Below, piece after piece: positions 8,925-17,402 of a stretch of 42,234 nucleotides of DNA. The position numbers were made by a program, and so were the translations under genes. Under the pieces are notes generated by a model. That model searched no databases and was not told the origin of the DNA. It saw only the letters and a program-made list of their open reading frames with translations. The stretch's first letter is position 1, and each line of letters begins with the position of its first letter. This stretch comes from Pseudomonadota bacterium (lineage in GTDB: Bacteria > Pseudomonadota > Alphaproteobacteria > Rhodobacterales > Rhodobacteraceae): NCBI GenBank assembly GCA_963205235.1, contig CAUJIP010000011.1, forward strand, positions 1 to 42,234, in the 5' to 3' direction.

Positions 8925-9068
8925 TCAGAACAGTCCGTCGCCGCCTTGGTTCTGTTCGACCGCCTCGTCGGCGACAGCGACGGCTGCGCCGCCGATCAGA
9001 AGCGGGGCGCAGGCCGAGGTTGTCAGCACCAGAAACACCGCCAGAATCGCCAGTCCTGTTCTTTGCAT
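8925..9068 (-). CDS. Small lipoprotein, unknown function
   Basis: A 47-residue protein that is almost entirely signal peptide plus a short mature tail. The ATG at 9068 has a strong GGAGGA seven bases upstream. MQRTGLAILAVFLVLTTSAC is a lipoprotein signal ending in the lipobox TSAC, with Cys20 as the predicted lipidated residue. The mature part begins CAPLLIGGAAVAVADEA, glycine- and alanine-rich like small envelope lipoproteins, and ends in an acidic, Gln/Gly-rich tail. It stands alone between two convergent or repeat-flanked units. The strong ribosome site and clean lipobox make it a likely real gene. Confidence 0.75.
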   Translation of the reverse strand: MQRTGLAILAVFLVLTTSACAPLLIGGAAVAVADEAVEQNQGGDGLF

Positions 9069-9098
9069 TTTCAGTCCTCCCATTCTTTCCAGACCGTT

Positions 9099-9160
9099 AA
9101 TGTCCACAGTCAACCCGTTGATTTCATTTGATCCGAAAATCTGCCCTGCGTGGACAGATC
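9099..9160. repeat. Terminator-linked intergenic repeat, copy 2
   Basis: This is the diverged second copy of the 5541-5602 element: AATGTCCACA at 9099, then CAACCCGTTGATTTCATT, then the hairpin CTGCCCTGCGTGGACAG. It abuts the 3' end of cobO just as copy 1 abuts the mutase gene. Confidence 0.65.
9131..9147 (-). terminator. Terminator of cobO
   Basis: Read on the minus strand, CTGTCC-acgca-GGGCAG (one imperfect pair) begins 11 bases after the cobO stop and is followed by ATTTT. It is the counterpart of the hairpin at 5583-5600. Confidence 0.5.
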
Positions 9161-9794
9161 AGAACTCCACCCCCGGCTGACCCTTGATGCCGGACCGGAA
9201 CGGGTGCTTGATCAGGGTCATCTCGGTCACCAGATCAGCGGCCTCGATCAGCTCTTCCTTCGCATTTCGCCCGGTCAGGACCACATGGGTCAAGGGGGGT
9301 TTCTCAGCTTTCAGGAAGGCCAGCACTTCGGCGATGTCGAGGTAATCATACCGCAGCGCGATGTTGATTTCATCCAACAGGACAAAGCGGATGCTGGGGT
9401 CGCGGATCAGCTCTTTCGCCTTCTCCCAGCCTGCCCGGGCGGCAGCGATGTCGCGGGTCTTGTCCTGGGTTTCCCAGGTGAAGCCCTCGCCCATCGCATG
9501 GAACTGGCAGAGGTCGGCGAAGTTGTCGGTCAGCAGCCGCCGTTCACCCGTATCCCAGGCACCCTTGATGAACTGGACGACGGCGCAGGGCATTTCATGG
9601 GCGATGCAGCGCAGGATCATCCCGAATCCGCTGGACGACTTGCCCTTGCCTGCCCCGGTGTGGACGATGATCAGGCCCTTTTCACCCTCTTTCCCGGCCA
9701 TGATCTTGTCACGCGCGGCCTTCTTCTTGGCCATCTTCTGGGCATGGCGGGCCAGATCGGCCTGAGGGTCGGGTGTCGCAATGGGGTCGGTCAT
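9159..9794 (-). CDS. cobO: Cob(I)yrinic acid a,c-diamide adenosyltransferase CobO
   Basis: A 211-residue ATP:corrinoid adenosyltransferase of the CobA/CobO/BtuR family, adding the 5'-deoxyadenosyl group to Co(I) corrinoids in the cytoplasm. The unusual P-loop TGAGKGKSSSGFG starts at about residue 46, and the characteristic VVQFIKGAWDTGE and LLDEINIALRYDYL segments follow. The N-terminal Lys/Arg-rich helix is typical. The ATG at 9794 gives the family length; a longer in-frame extension to 10034 would run into the riboswitch DNA on the other strand. It is divergent from the B12 riboswitch operon, and no leftward riboswitch was seen in front of it. Confidence 0.94.
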   Translation of the reverse strand: MTDPIATPDPQADLARHAQKMAKKKAARDKIMAGKEGEKGLIIVHTGAGKGKSSSGFGMILRCIAHEMPCAVVQFIKGAWDTGERRLLTDNFADLCQFHAMGEGFTWETQDKTRDIAAARAGWEKAKELIRDPSIRFVLLDEINIALRYDYLDIAEVLAFLKAEKPPLTHVVLTGRNAKEELIEAADLVTEMTLIKHPFRSGIKGQPGVEF

Positions 9795-9842
9795 GGTCGG
9801 TCGTGTCCTTGACAAGGGTCTTGCCGTGGCGCAGGTGATTTC

Positions 9843-10034
9843 TTGCGCTGGTTCCTGTTTATGACAGGCGAAGAGGGAATGCGACAGGTCGGAAACGACC
9901 CTAAGCAGCCGCCCCCGCGACCGTGACCGGAGAGGTCCCATGGCCACTGACCCCAAAGGTCGGGAAGGCGGGGATCGTGGGGTTTGACGAAAGTCGGGCC
10001 CCGTATCCGCAAGCCGGGAGACCTGCCAGCGCAA
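9843..10034 (+). promoter_or_regulatory. Cobalamin riboswitch 1 (ahead of DUF1636-cobW-cobN)
   Basis: A B12 aptamer. A perfect 9-bp P1 helix pairs TTGCGCTGG (9843-9851) with CCAGCGCAA (10026-10034). In order inside it are GAGGGAATGCG, AGCCGCCCCCGCGACCGTGA, GGCCACTG, GGGAAGGCGGGGATCG and GCCGGGAGACCTGCC, which are the family core elements including the B12 box. It occupies most of the 332-base gap between cobO and the first gene of the cob operon. Family members repress when adenosylcobalamin binds. Confidence 0.93.
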
Positions 10035-10042
10035 AGGAAGAA

Positions 10043-10066
10043 CCGGCGGACGGGGTGTTCCGCGAC
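10043..10066 (+). promoter_or_regulatory. Expression-platform hairpin of riboswitch 1
   Basis: GCGGA (10046-10050) pairs with TCCGC (10059-10063) around a loop holding GGGGTGT. Hairpins with a GGGTGT loop recur after riboswitches 2 and 3. Nearer the gene, GAAGGG (about 10 bases before the ATG at 10127) can pair with an upstream CCCTT, so control of translation is likely; this is inferred. Confidence 0.5.
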
Positions 10067-10126
10067 CGGGTAAGGGCCAAGGCGCCCTTGCTGGCCCATG
10101 CCCCTTTCGCCTTTTGAAGGGCCACG

Positions 10127-10489
10127 ATGACCGCGACGCTTTACGTCTGCACCACCTGCAAGGCCGGGCAACCGGTGCCCGAGGGCGATCTGCCCCCCGG
10201 TGCGCAGCTGCATGCCGCGCTGACCGAAGGGGCTGCGCCCGAAGGGGTTAGGATCGTGGGGGTTGAGTGCCTGTCGGCCTGCAACACCGGCTGCGCCGTA
10301 TCCTTGGCCAAGCCGGGGGCCTGGTCCTATGTCTATGGTCGGCTGACCCTTGACGATGTCCCCGCAATCCTGGAAGGCGCGGCGAAATATGCCGTCAGCG
10401 CTGATGGAATCGTCCCCTGGCGCGACCGCCCGACAGTCTTTCGCAAGCAAAGCATCGCCCGTATCCCTCCACTGGAGCCCATGACATGA
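10127..10489 (+). CDS. DUF1636 family metal-binding protein (first copy)
   Basis: A 120-residue cytoplasmic protein of the DUF1636 family, a thioredoxin-fold, 2Fe-2S-ferredoxin-like group common next to cob genes in alphaproteobacteria. Five cysteines are visible: Cys8 and Cys11 (CTTC) and Cys48, Cys52 and Cys56 (ECLSACNTGC). They are a plausible iron-sulfur or cobalt site. It is the first gene after a cobalamin riboswitch and overlaps cobW by four bases (ATGA, 10486-10489), so it is coupled to cobalt handling. A second copy lies at 24380-24697. The biochemical role is not established; a cobalt chaperone or redox partner is an inference. Confidence 0.85.
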   Translation: MTATLYVCTTCKAGQPVPEGDLPPGAQLHAALTEGAAPEGVRIVGVECLSACNTGCAVSLAKPGAWSYVYGRLTLDDVPAILEGAAKYAVSADGIVPWRDRPTVFRKQSIARIPPLEPMT

Positions 10490-11520
10490 CCGATCTGACG
10501 AAAATCCCCGTGACCGTGATTACCGGGTTCCTTGGGGCCGGAAAGACCACGCTGATCCGGCATCTGATGCAGAACCCGCAGGGGAAACGGCTGGCGATCC
10601 TGGTGAACGAATTCGGCACCGTGGGCGTGGATGGTGACATCCTGAAATCCTGCGCCGATGAGAATTGCCCGGTCGAGAATATCGTGGAACTGGCAAACGG
10701 CTGCATCTGCTGCACCGTGGCCGATGACTTCATCCCGACGATCGAGGCCCTGATGGCGATGCCCGTGCGCCCCGATCATATCCTGATCGAGACCTCGGGC
10801 CTTGCGCTGCCGAAGCCGCTGTTGAAGGCCTTCGACTGGCCTGCGATCCGGTCGCGGATCACCGTTGATGGGGTGATTGCCCTGGCAGATGCCGAAGCCG
10901 TTGCCGCTGGCCGCTTTGCCCCGGATGTGGCGGCGGTCGATGCTCAACGCGCCACCGACCCGTCGCTGGACCATGAAACCCCGCTGAGCGAGGTGTTCGA
11001 GGACCAGATCCTGTGTGCCGACCTGATCCTGCTGTCCAAGGCCGATCTGGCGGGCGAGGCCGGTCTGGCGACCGCGCGTGAGGTGATTGCCGCCGAGATG
11101 AACCGCCCGGTGCCGATGCTTGCGATGACCGATGGTGTGATTGACCCGCGCGTCCTTCTGGGCCTGAACGCCGCCGCCGAGGATGATCTGGCCGCGCGCC
11201 CGTCGCACCATGACGGGGCGGATGACCATGAGCATGACGATTTCGATTCGGTCGTGGTGGACCTGCCCGAAGTGACCGATCCTGACGCCCTGTCGGCAGC
11301 GATCGTCCGGCTGGCCGAGGAGCTGAACATCCTGCGCGTCAAGGGCCATGTCGCCGTGGCGGGCAAGCCGATGCGGATGCTGGTGCAGGCGGTGGGCGCC
11401 CGTGTGCGGATGCAGTTCGACAAGCCCTGGGGCACGGCCCCGCGCCGGTCGCAGCTGGTGGTCATCGCGGAACATGACGACATCGACGAAGCCGCGATCC
11501 GCCAGGTTCTGGGGGCATAA
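10486..11520 (+). CDS. cobW: CobW, COG0523 GTPase/metallochaperone for cobalamin synthesis
   Basis: A 344-residue G3E-family GTPase. The P-loop GFLGAGKTT is at 14-22, the metal-binding CxCC motif (GCICCTV) at 73-76, and a CobW C-terminal domain follows. Between them, at about 240-250, is the His/Asp-rich stretch HHDGADDHEHDD, a usual metal-binding insert. CobW proteins are thought to deliver Co(II) to the cobaltochelatase. The position directly before cobN (11-base gap from the stop to the cobN ATG) fits that. The start overlaps the upstream DUF1636 gene. Confidence 0.93.
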   Translation: MTDLTKIPVTVITGFLGAGKTTLIRHLMQNPQGKRLAILVNEFGTVGVDGDILKSCADENCPVENIVELANGCICCTVADDFIPTIEALMAMPVRPDHILIETSGLALPKPLLKAFDWPAIRSRITVDGVIALADAEAVAAGRFAPDVAAVDAQRATDPSLDHETPLSEVFEDQILCADLILLSKADLAGEAGLATAREVIAAEMNRPVPMLAMTDGVIDPRVLLGLNAAAEDDLAARPSHHDGADDHEHDDFDSVVVDLPEVTDPDALSAAIVRLAEELNILRVKGHVAVAGKPMRMLVQAVGARVRMQFDKPWGTAPRRSQLVVIAEHDDIDEAAIRQVLGA

Positions 11521-11530
11521 GGGCCAGGCC

Positions 11531-14500
11531 ATGCACGTCGTCTTCCGCGAAAGCCATGGGCTGGAGGAAACGGAAACCCCGTTCGACCTGGGTCAGGACC
11601 CGGCCGACCTGGTGGTGCTTTCGTTTTCCGACAGCGACCTTGGGGCCTTTGCGGCGGGATATGAGAGGATGTGTCGGGCGGGATGCGACCACCCTTCGGT
11701 GCGGCTGGCCAATATCATCGCGCTAAAGCATCCGGTTTCGGTGGACACCTATGCTGAGCGCACCCTTTCGGGTGCCAAGGCGGTGCTGGTCCGCTTGATC
11801 GGAGGCGAGGCCTATTGGCCCTATGGTCTAGCGACGTTGCAGGACATGGCGCGGCGCAAGGGGATGGCTTTGGCGGTGCTGCCTGCCGATGGGCGGCCCG
11901 ATCCGCGTCTGGATGAGCTGTCGACACTGCCGGTGTCGACCCTGCGTCGGTTGCAGGCCCTGTGTGATGAGGGCGGGGCGGTTGCCGCCCATGCGGCATT
12001 GGCTCAGCTTGCCTTGGCGGCGGGGATCTATGCCGCGCCCGTGATGGGCGACAAGACCGTGCCGCAGATGGGGTTTTATGACCCCGAGCGGGGGGTTGTG
12101 CCTGCGCCTGCCGGCCTAAATCCGGTTCTGGTCACCTTCTACCGCAGCTATCTGACCGCCGGGGATACCGGCCCGGTCGATGCACTGATTGCCGCGCTGC
12201 GGGCCGAGGGCTTTGCCGCCTATGGCACCTTTGCCGCAAGCTTGAAGGCCCCCGGCGTCAGCAAGTGGCTGTCGGCGCATCTGGCTGCCCATCCCCCGGT
12301 CGCGGTGATCAATGCCACGGCGTTTTCGGCCAAGGCAGATGATGGGTCGACGCCCTTTGACGTTGCCGATTGCCCGGTCTTTCAGGTCGCCCTCTCCACC
12401 GCCCGCCGCCGCGACTGGGCGGCCTCGGACAGGGGCCTGTCGCCTGCCGATCTGGCGATGCATGTCGTGTTGCCCGAGGTGGACGGGCGTCTTTTCGCAG
12501 GCCTGGTCAGCCACAAGTCGCCGGGGAAGAAGCACCCCGAGTTGCAATTCTCGCGCTTCGCCCATCGCGCCGATGCGGGCCGGATTGCCGCCGTGGTGGA
12601 CCGGGTCAAGGCTTGGCACCGGCTGGCGTTGACCCCTGCTGCCGAGCGGCAGTTGGCGGTGATCCTGTCCACCTATCCGGGCCGCGCGCATCAGATGGCG
12701 CATGCGGTGGGGCTGGATGCGCTGGCCTCGACCGAGGCGCTGCTGGGGACGCTGGCAGGTGAAGGCTATGCTGTCACCGAAGGCGTGCCCCTGCCGCAGG
12801 CGTTGGAGCAAACGCTCACTTGGCCGCTGTCCGACTATCTGGCGGCGCTGGACACTCTGCCCGAAGCGCTGCAGGCGAACCTGACTGCCGCCTGGGGCGA
12901 TGCCGCGTCTGATCCGCAGGTGAGGGACGGGGCCTTCCACTTCCCCGCCACCCGCCGGGGCCATGTGCTGGTCGCCCTGCAGCCGGAACGCGGTGAGGTT
13001 GCCAGCCGCGACGCGGATTACCACGACCTCTCGCGCACCCCCCGCCACGGCTATGTGGCGTTCTATCTGTGGCTTCGGGCGCAAGGCCTGAAGGCGTTGG
13101 TCCATATGGGCGCGCATGGCACGCTGGAATGGCTGCCGGGGAAATCGGTGGCCCTGAGCGATGCTTGTTGGCCCGAGGCGCTGATCGGCCCGCTGCCGGT
13201 GATCTATCCCTTCATCGTCAATGACCCCGGCGAGGCCGCGCAGGCCAAGCGGCGGATCGGGGCGGTCACCCTGGGCCACCTGCCGCCGCCGATGGTGGCC
13301 AGCGCGGTGCCGCCGGAAATGATGCGGCTGGAGCGGCTGCTTGACGAATACTCCACCGCCGATGGGTTGGACCCGGCACGTCGCAGGCGGCTGATCGACA
13401 CGATCCGGGATGAGGCGGCAGCGTCCGGCGTGGCCGAGGATCTTGGGTTGCCGCCCGATGCGACACCGGCCGAGGCGATCACCCGGATCGACCGTTTCGT
13501 CTGCGACCTGAAGGAAAGCCAGTTCGGCCACGGGCTGCATGTCTTTGGTCAGGGTGACGGCGAGAAGCAGGGCCTTCTGAGTGCGCTGGCGGGCCGTCGC
13601 GTGGCCCCCGGCCCTGCAGGGTCGCCCAACCGGGGGCGCAGCGATGTGCTTCCGACGGGGCGGAACCTGTTCTCGGTCGACCCCCGCGCGGTGCCGTCAC
13701 GCAATGCCCATGCGCAGGGCGTGAAGCTGGCCGAAGAACTGATCCGCCGCCACCTGCAGGACCATGGCGACTATCCGCGCGGGCTGGTGGTGGACCTGTG
13801 GGGATCGGCCACCATGCGGACGGCGGGCGAGGAATTCGCGATGGCGCTGCATCTGGCGGGACTGGCGCCGAAATGGGACGAGGGTTCCGCCCGCGTCTCG
13901 GGGTTCGAGGTGCTGCCGCTGGCGCTGTTGGCGCGGCCCAGGATCGACGTGACGCTGCGGGTTTCGGGCCTGTTCCGCGACGTGTTCCCCGGTCTGGCGC
14001 AACTGTTCGAGGCGGGGGCCGAGGCGCTGGCCACCCGCGACGAGACGCCCGAGGACAACCCCTATGTCACCCGCGCGGCCCGCGTCTTTGGTCCGAAACC
14101 GGGGCTTTACGGCCTTGGCATGGGCACCGCCGCCGATACCTTCACCGATGAGGCGCGGCAGGCGGCGGGCGAGGCCTGGCTTGCCGCCTCAAGCTGGGCG
14201 ATCGGCCCGGATGGCCAGTCGCATGAGGCGCGCGAAGCGCTGGAACAACGTGTCCTTACCGCCGAAGCCTTTGTCCACGCGCAGGACTTGCCCGAAACCG
14301 ACGTGCTGATCGCCGCCGACTATGCGGCGCATGAGGCAGGCTTTGCGGCCGCCGTGGCCAAACTGGGCGGCCAGAAGCCCACACTTTACCATCTGGATGC
14401 CACCCGCCCCGACACGCCCCACGCCCGCACCCTGACCGAGGAAATCGCTCGCGTCGTCCGCGCGCGCGCGGCGAACCCGCAATGGGCGGAAGGCATGATG

Positions 14501-14767
14501 AACCACGGCTACCGGGGTGGTGCAGAAATCGCGGCGACGCTCGACCACATGGCCGCCTTCGCCCATCTGGCGCAGGTCGTGCCGCCGCATCTGTTCGACC
14601 TGTATCATCAGGCCACGTTGGGCCGTGACGATGTCCACGCCTTCCTCGAACGCGAAAACCCCGCCGCGCTGCACGCCATGGAAGACCTCTTCCGCCGCCT
14701 GCGCGATGCGGGCCTGTGGCTGACCCGGCGCAACTCCATCGCCGCAACGCTGGATGGTGCGGCATGA
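11531..14767 (+). CDS. cobN: Cobaltochelatase large subunit CobN
   Basis: A 1078-residue CobN/magnesium-chelatase-H family subunit that inserts Co(II) into hydrogenobyrinic acid a,c-diamide, working with CobS and CobT (not in this window). Recognisable segments are ASLKAPGVSKWLSAHL, a SHKSPGKKHPELQFSRFAHR region, MGAHGTLEWLPGKSVALSD and, near the C-terminus, GMMNHGYRGGAEIAATLDHM. It is shorter than the roughly 1275-residue Pseudomonas denitrificans enzyme but has both ends. The ATG at 11531 is 10 bases after the cobW stop, with AAGGG upstream. Its stop overlaps the start of a bridging mini-ORF leading to cobG. Confidence 0.94.
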   Translation: MHVVFRESHGLEETETPFDLGQDPADLVVLSFSDSDLGAFAAGYERMCRAGCDHPSVRLANIIALKHPVSVDTYAERTLSGAKAVLVRLIGGEAYWPYGLATLQDMARRKGMALAVLPADGRPDPRLDELSTLPVSTLRRLQALCDEGGAVAAHAALAQLALAAGIYAAPVMGDKTVPQMGFYDPERGVVPAPAGLNPVLVTFYRSYLTAGDTGPVDALIAALRAEGFAAYGTFAASLKAPGVSKWLSAHLAAHPPVAVINATAFSAKADDGSTPFDVADCPVFQVALSTARRRDWAASDRGLSPADLAMHVVLPEVDGRLFAGLVSHKSPGKKHPELQFSRFAHRADAGRIAAVVDRVKAWHRLALTPAAERQLAVILSTYPGRAHQMAHAVGLDALASTEALLGTLAGEGYAVTEGVPLPQALEQTLTWPLSDYLAALDTLPEALQANLTAAWGDAASDPQVRDGAFHFPATRRGHVLVALQPERGEVASRDADYHDLSRTPRHGYVAFYLWLRAQGLKALVHMGAHGTLEWLPGKSVALSDACWPEALIGPLPVIYPFIVNDPGEAAQAKRRIGAVTLGHLPPPMVASAVPPEMMRLERLLDEYSTADGLDPARRRRLIDTIRDEAAASGVAEDLGLPPDATPAEAITRIDRFVCDLKESQFGHGLHVFGQGDGEKQGLLSALAGRRVAPGPAGSPNRGRSDVLPTGRNLFSVDPRAVPSRNAHAQGVKLAEELIRRHLQDHGDYPRGLVVDLWGSATMRTAGEEFAMALHLAGLAPKWDEGSARVSGFEVLPLALLARPRIDVTLRVSGLFRDVFPGLAQLFEAGAEALATRDETPEDNPYVTRAARVFGPKPGLYGLGMGTAADTFTDEARQAAGEAWLAASSWAIGPDGQSHEAREALEQRVLTAEAFVHAQDLPETDVLIAADYAAHEAGFAAAVAKLGGQKPTLYHLDATRPDTPHARTLTEEIARVVRARAANPQWAEGMMNHGYRGGAEIAATLDHMAAFAHLAQVVPPHLFDLYHQATLGRDDVHAFLERENPAALHAMEDLFRRLRDAGLWLTRRNSIAATLDGAA

Positions 14768-14904
14768 AACTCAACTTGCCCGTTCCTCTTGGTCCAAATA
14801 CTCATCTTCACCCGAGCCGGTTGCGCGCTCTTCGCGCGCAGAGGCAAGACCAAAGACTTGCGGCGCAGCCGCTCAATCTGAAAACCGCCCGAGGCAGCCG
14901 ATGA
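14764..14904 (+). CDS. Bridging mini-ORF between cobN and cobG (46 aa, probably not a functional protein)
   Basis: The ATG overlaps the cobN stop (ATGA, 14764-14767) and its TGA overlaps the cobG start (ATGA, 14901-14904). The 46 codons run through a 35-base dispersed repeat and a GC hairpin. The product ([17 protein letters not shown], then a basic Arg/Gln-rich tail) looks like chance coding. The likely role is to carry ribosomes across an inserted repeat so that cobG stays coupled to cobN. This is inferred from the exact overlaps. Confidence 0.45.
   Translation: MKLNLPVPLGPNTHLHPSRLRALRAQRQDQRLAAQPLNLKTARGSR
14775..14809 (-). repeat. 35-bp dispersed repeat, copy A (inverted)
   Basis: The reverse complement of 14775-14809 matches 20472-20506 at 34 of 35 positions. 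The core is GAGTATTTGGACCAAGAGG. It lies in the otherwise tightly packed cobN-cobG junction. Confidence 0.9.
14822..14840 (+). repeat. GC-rich hairpin in the cobN-cobG junction
   Basis: TGCGCGC (14822-14828), loop TCTTC, then GCGCGCA (14834-14840) form a perfect 7-bp stem. No U-run follows, so it is unlikely to terminate. It may stabilise or pause the transcript, or be part of the inserted repeat. Confidence 0.55.
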
Positions 14905-16043
14905 GCGGCTGGGACATCAAGGGCTGGTGCCCCGGCGCGCTGCGGCCGATGGCGTCGGGTGACGGGCTGGTCGTGCGGGTGCGCCCGCCGCTGGGGCGGC
15001 TGACACCGGCGCAAGCGGGGGCGATTGCGGGGGCCGCGCTGGCGCATGGCAACGGGATCGTCGACCTTTCGGCGCGGGCGAACCTGCAACTGCGGGGGGT
15101 GACCGAGGCGAGCCACGGGCCGCTGATTTCGGACCTGCGGGCCGAAGGGTTGATCGACCCGGATATTCAGACGGAAAGCCTACGCAACCTGATCGTGACG
15201 CCGTTCCGTGATGCCGAAACAACCGCCCTTGCCGCCACGCTGACCGCCGCGCTGGCCCGGATGCCGCGCCTGCCGGGGAAGTTCGGCTTTGCGCTGGATA
15301 CCGGCCCGCGCCCGGTGCTGAACGGGGCTTCGGTCGATATCCGGGTGGAACGCGCCGCCGATGGCGCGCTGATCCTGCGGCCTTCGGTGCACGGGTTTGG
15401 CAAGCGGGTGGGCGATCTGGCCGCCGATGCGATTGCGATCGCAGAGTGGTTCATCGCGCAGGGTGGCGTGACCGAGGGCCGGGGCCGAATGGCGGCCCTG
15501 ATCGGCAAGGGTGTCATCCCGGAAGGTTGCGATACCGCCCCCGCCAATCCGCTCCCACAGCCGGAACCAGGCCTGCACCCCGAAGGTGTGTTGGTCGCGC
15601 TGGCCTTTGGCCAGATGCGGGCCGAGACGCTGCTGGCGCTGGCCGCCTTGGGATATGAAATCCGCCCGACGCCCTGGCGTATGCTGTTCCTTGTCGGTGC
15701 GACGACGATTCCGGAGATTGCCGGCCTGATCACCGACCCCGCCGATCCGATCCTGCGGGTGACCGCCTGCACGGGTGCTCCCGCCTGTCCGCAGGCCCTT
15801 GGCGACACGCGCCACTTGGCCCGCGCCTTGGCTGCGGTGCTGGCCCCCGGCCAGACCCTGCACCTTTCGGGCTGCGCCAAGGGCTGCGCGCATCCCTCGC
15901 CCGCGCCGCTGACTTTGACCGCCACCCCTCAGGGCTATGACCTGATCCGGGGTGGCATTGCTTCCGACATCCCCAGCCTGACCGGACTTTCCCCGCAGGC
16001 GCTTCCCGATCTTCTGAAGGCCGAACATGCCCCACATCTATGA
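14901..16043 (+). CDS. cobG: Precorrin-3B synthase CobG
   Basis: A 380-residue member of the nitrite/sulfite-reductase fold family. CobG is an iron-sulfur mono-oxygenase that uses O2 to convert precorrin-3A to precorrin-3B, marking the aerobic B12 route. The four cluster cysteines are visible near the C-terminus as CTGAPAC and SGCAKGCAHP. The N-terminal GWCPGALRPMASGDG and SARANLQLRG are typical. The ATG at 14901 was chosen because homology begins there and it overlaps the upstream mini-ORF stop. The 3' end overlaps cobH by 17 bases. Confidence 0.93.
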   Translation: MSGWDIKGWCPGALRPMASGDGLVVRVRPPLGRLTPAQAGAIAGAALAHGNGIVDLSARANLQLRGVTEASHGPLISDLRAEGLIDPDIQTESLRNLIVTPFRDAETTALAATLTAALARMPRLPGKFGFALDTGPRPVLNGASVDIRVERAADGALILRPSVHGFGKRVGDLAADAIAIAEWFIAQGGVTEGRGRMAALIGKGVIPEGCDTAPANPLPQPEPGLHPEGVLVALAFGQMRAETLLALAALGYEIRPTPWRMLFLVGATTIPEIAGLITDPADPILRVTACTGAPACPQALGDTRHLARALAAVLAPGQTLHLSGCAKGCAHPSPAPLTLTATPQGYDLIRGGIASDIPSLTGLSPQALPDLLKAEHAPHL

Positions 16044-16656
16044 AACCGACGGCGCGGCGATCTATCTGCAAAGCTTCGCCATGATCCGGGCCGAAGCCGA
16101 CCTTGCGCGCTTTACCCCCGAGGAAGAGATCGTCGCCGTCCGCATGATCCACGCAGCCGGGATGGTGGAGCTTGCGCCCTATATCCGCTTCACCCCCGGC
16201 ATGGCCATCGCCGCCCGCGCCGCCCTGGAAGACGGCGCGCCGATCCTGTGTGACGCGCGGATGGTCAGCGAGGGGATCACGCGGGCGCGGTTGCCGAAGG
16301 GGAATGAGGTGATCTGCACCCTGCACGATCCTTCGGTTCCGGCCTTGGCCAAGGACATGTCGAACACCCGGTCGGCGGCGGCCTTGGAACTGTGGAGGCC
16401 TTATCTGGCGGGGTCGATCGTGGCGATCGGGAATGCTCCGACCGCGCTGTTCCACCTGCTGAACATGCTGGAAGACCCTGCCTGCCCCCGTCCTGCCGCG
16501 ATCATCGGTTGCCCGGTGGGCTTTGTGGGTGCTGCGGAATCCAAGGATGCGCTGATGGAGGCGCCGCCGGTGCCGTCGGTCATCGTCAAGGGTCGGTTGG
16601 GTGGCTCGGCGATCACGGTCGCCGCCGTCAATGCGCTGGCCAGCCGGAAGGAATGA
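16027..16656 (+). CDS. cobH: Precorrin-8X methylmutase CobH
   Basis: A 209-residue enzyme moving the C-11 methyl of precorrin-8X to C-12 to give hydrogenobyrinic acid. VRMIHAAGM contains His42, matching the catalytic histidine of the family. MVSEGITRARLP and GCPVGFVGAAESKDAL are other strongly conserved segments. The start lies within the last codons of cobG, and its stop overlaps the cobI start (ATGA at 16653), consistent with translational coupling. Confidence 0.95.
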   Translation: MPHIYETDGAAIYLQSFAMIRAEADLARFTPEEEIVAVRMIHAAGMVELAPYIRFTPGMAIAARAALEDGAPILCDARMVSEGITRARLPKGNEVICTLHDPSVPALAKDMSNTRSAAALELWRPYLAGSIVAIGNAPTALFHLLNMLEDPACPRPAAIIGCPVGFVGAAESKDALMEAPPVPSVIVKGRLGGSAITVAAVNALASRKE

Positions 16657-17402
16657 GCATGGCCCCGATAACTGGAAAGGTCATCTGTGCGGGCCTTGGC
16701 CCCGGCGACCCGGAGCTGATGAGCCTGAAGTCCGCCCGTCTGATTGGCGCGGCGGATCATGTCGCCTATTTCCGCAAGGCGGGGCGCGCGGGTCAGGCGC
16801 GGCGGATTGTCGAGGGGATGCTGAAACCGGGGGCCACGGAATATCCGATGGAATACCCGGTGACGACCGAACTGCCGTTCGACAGCCCGGAATATACTCA
16901 GGCGCTGGCGCAGTTCTATGACGATTGGGCGGACCGGCTGGCCGCGCTGGCTGCTGTGCAGGATGTGGTGGTGCTGTGCGAGGGCGATCCGTTCTTCTAC
17001 GGGTCCTTCATGCACCTGCACTCGCGCCTGCAAGGGCGGGTTCCGGTCGAGGTGATCCCCGGTATCACCGGCATGACCGGCTGTTGGAACGCGACCGACA
17101 CGCCGATCACCTGGGGTGATGACGTGCTGACGGTGCTGATGGGAACGTTGCCTGAAGAGGACCTGGTCCGGCATATGGTGAACTCTGACGCGCTGGTGGT
17201 GATGAAGACCGGCCGCAACCTGCCCCGGGTGCGCCGCGCGCTGGAGCGGGCGGGGCGGCTGGAAAGCGCCTGGCTGGTGGAGCGCGGGACGATGCCGGGA
17301 CAAAGGGTCGCCCGGCTGGTCGAGGTCGATCCGCATGATGTTCCCTATTTCGCCATAGTGCTGGTCCATGGCCACGGTCGTCGTCCGGAGATGGCCGAAT
17401 GA
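16653..17402 (+). CDS. cobI: Precorrin-2 C(20)-methyltransferase CobI
   Basis: A 249-residue SAM-dependent tetrapyrrole methylase that makes precorrin-3A. The N-terminal SAM loop GLGPGDPELMSLKSARLI and the second motif CEGDPFFYGSFMHL are diagnostic, with PVEVIPGITGMTGCWNAT typical of C20 enzymes. The ATG at 16653 overlaps the cobH stop; an ATG two codons later (16659) is equally possible. It overlaps cobJ by four bases (17399-17402). Confidence 0.94.
   Translation: MSMAPITGKVICAGLGPGDPELMSLKSARLIGAADHVAYFRKAGRAGQARRIVEGMLKPGATEYPMEYPVTTELPFDSPEYTQALAQFYDDWADRLAALAAVQDVVVLCEGDPFFYGSFMHLHSRLQGRVPVEVIPGITGMTGCWNATDTPITWGDDVLTVLMGTLPEEDLVRHMVNSDALVVMKTGRNLPRVRRALERAGRLESAWLVERGTMPGQRVARLVEVDPHDVPYFAIVLVHGHGRRPEMAE

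Noticed and set aside
9159-10034. Extended 291-residue start for cobO
   Set aside because: The extra N-terminus is encoded by DNA forming the riboswitch on the other strand. The ATG at 9794 gives the normal CobO length.
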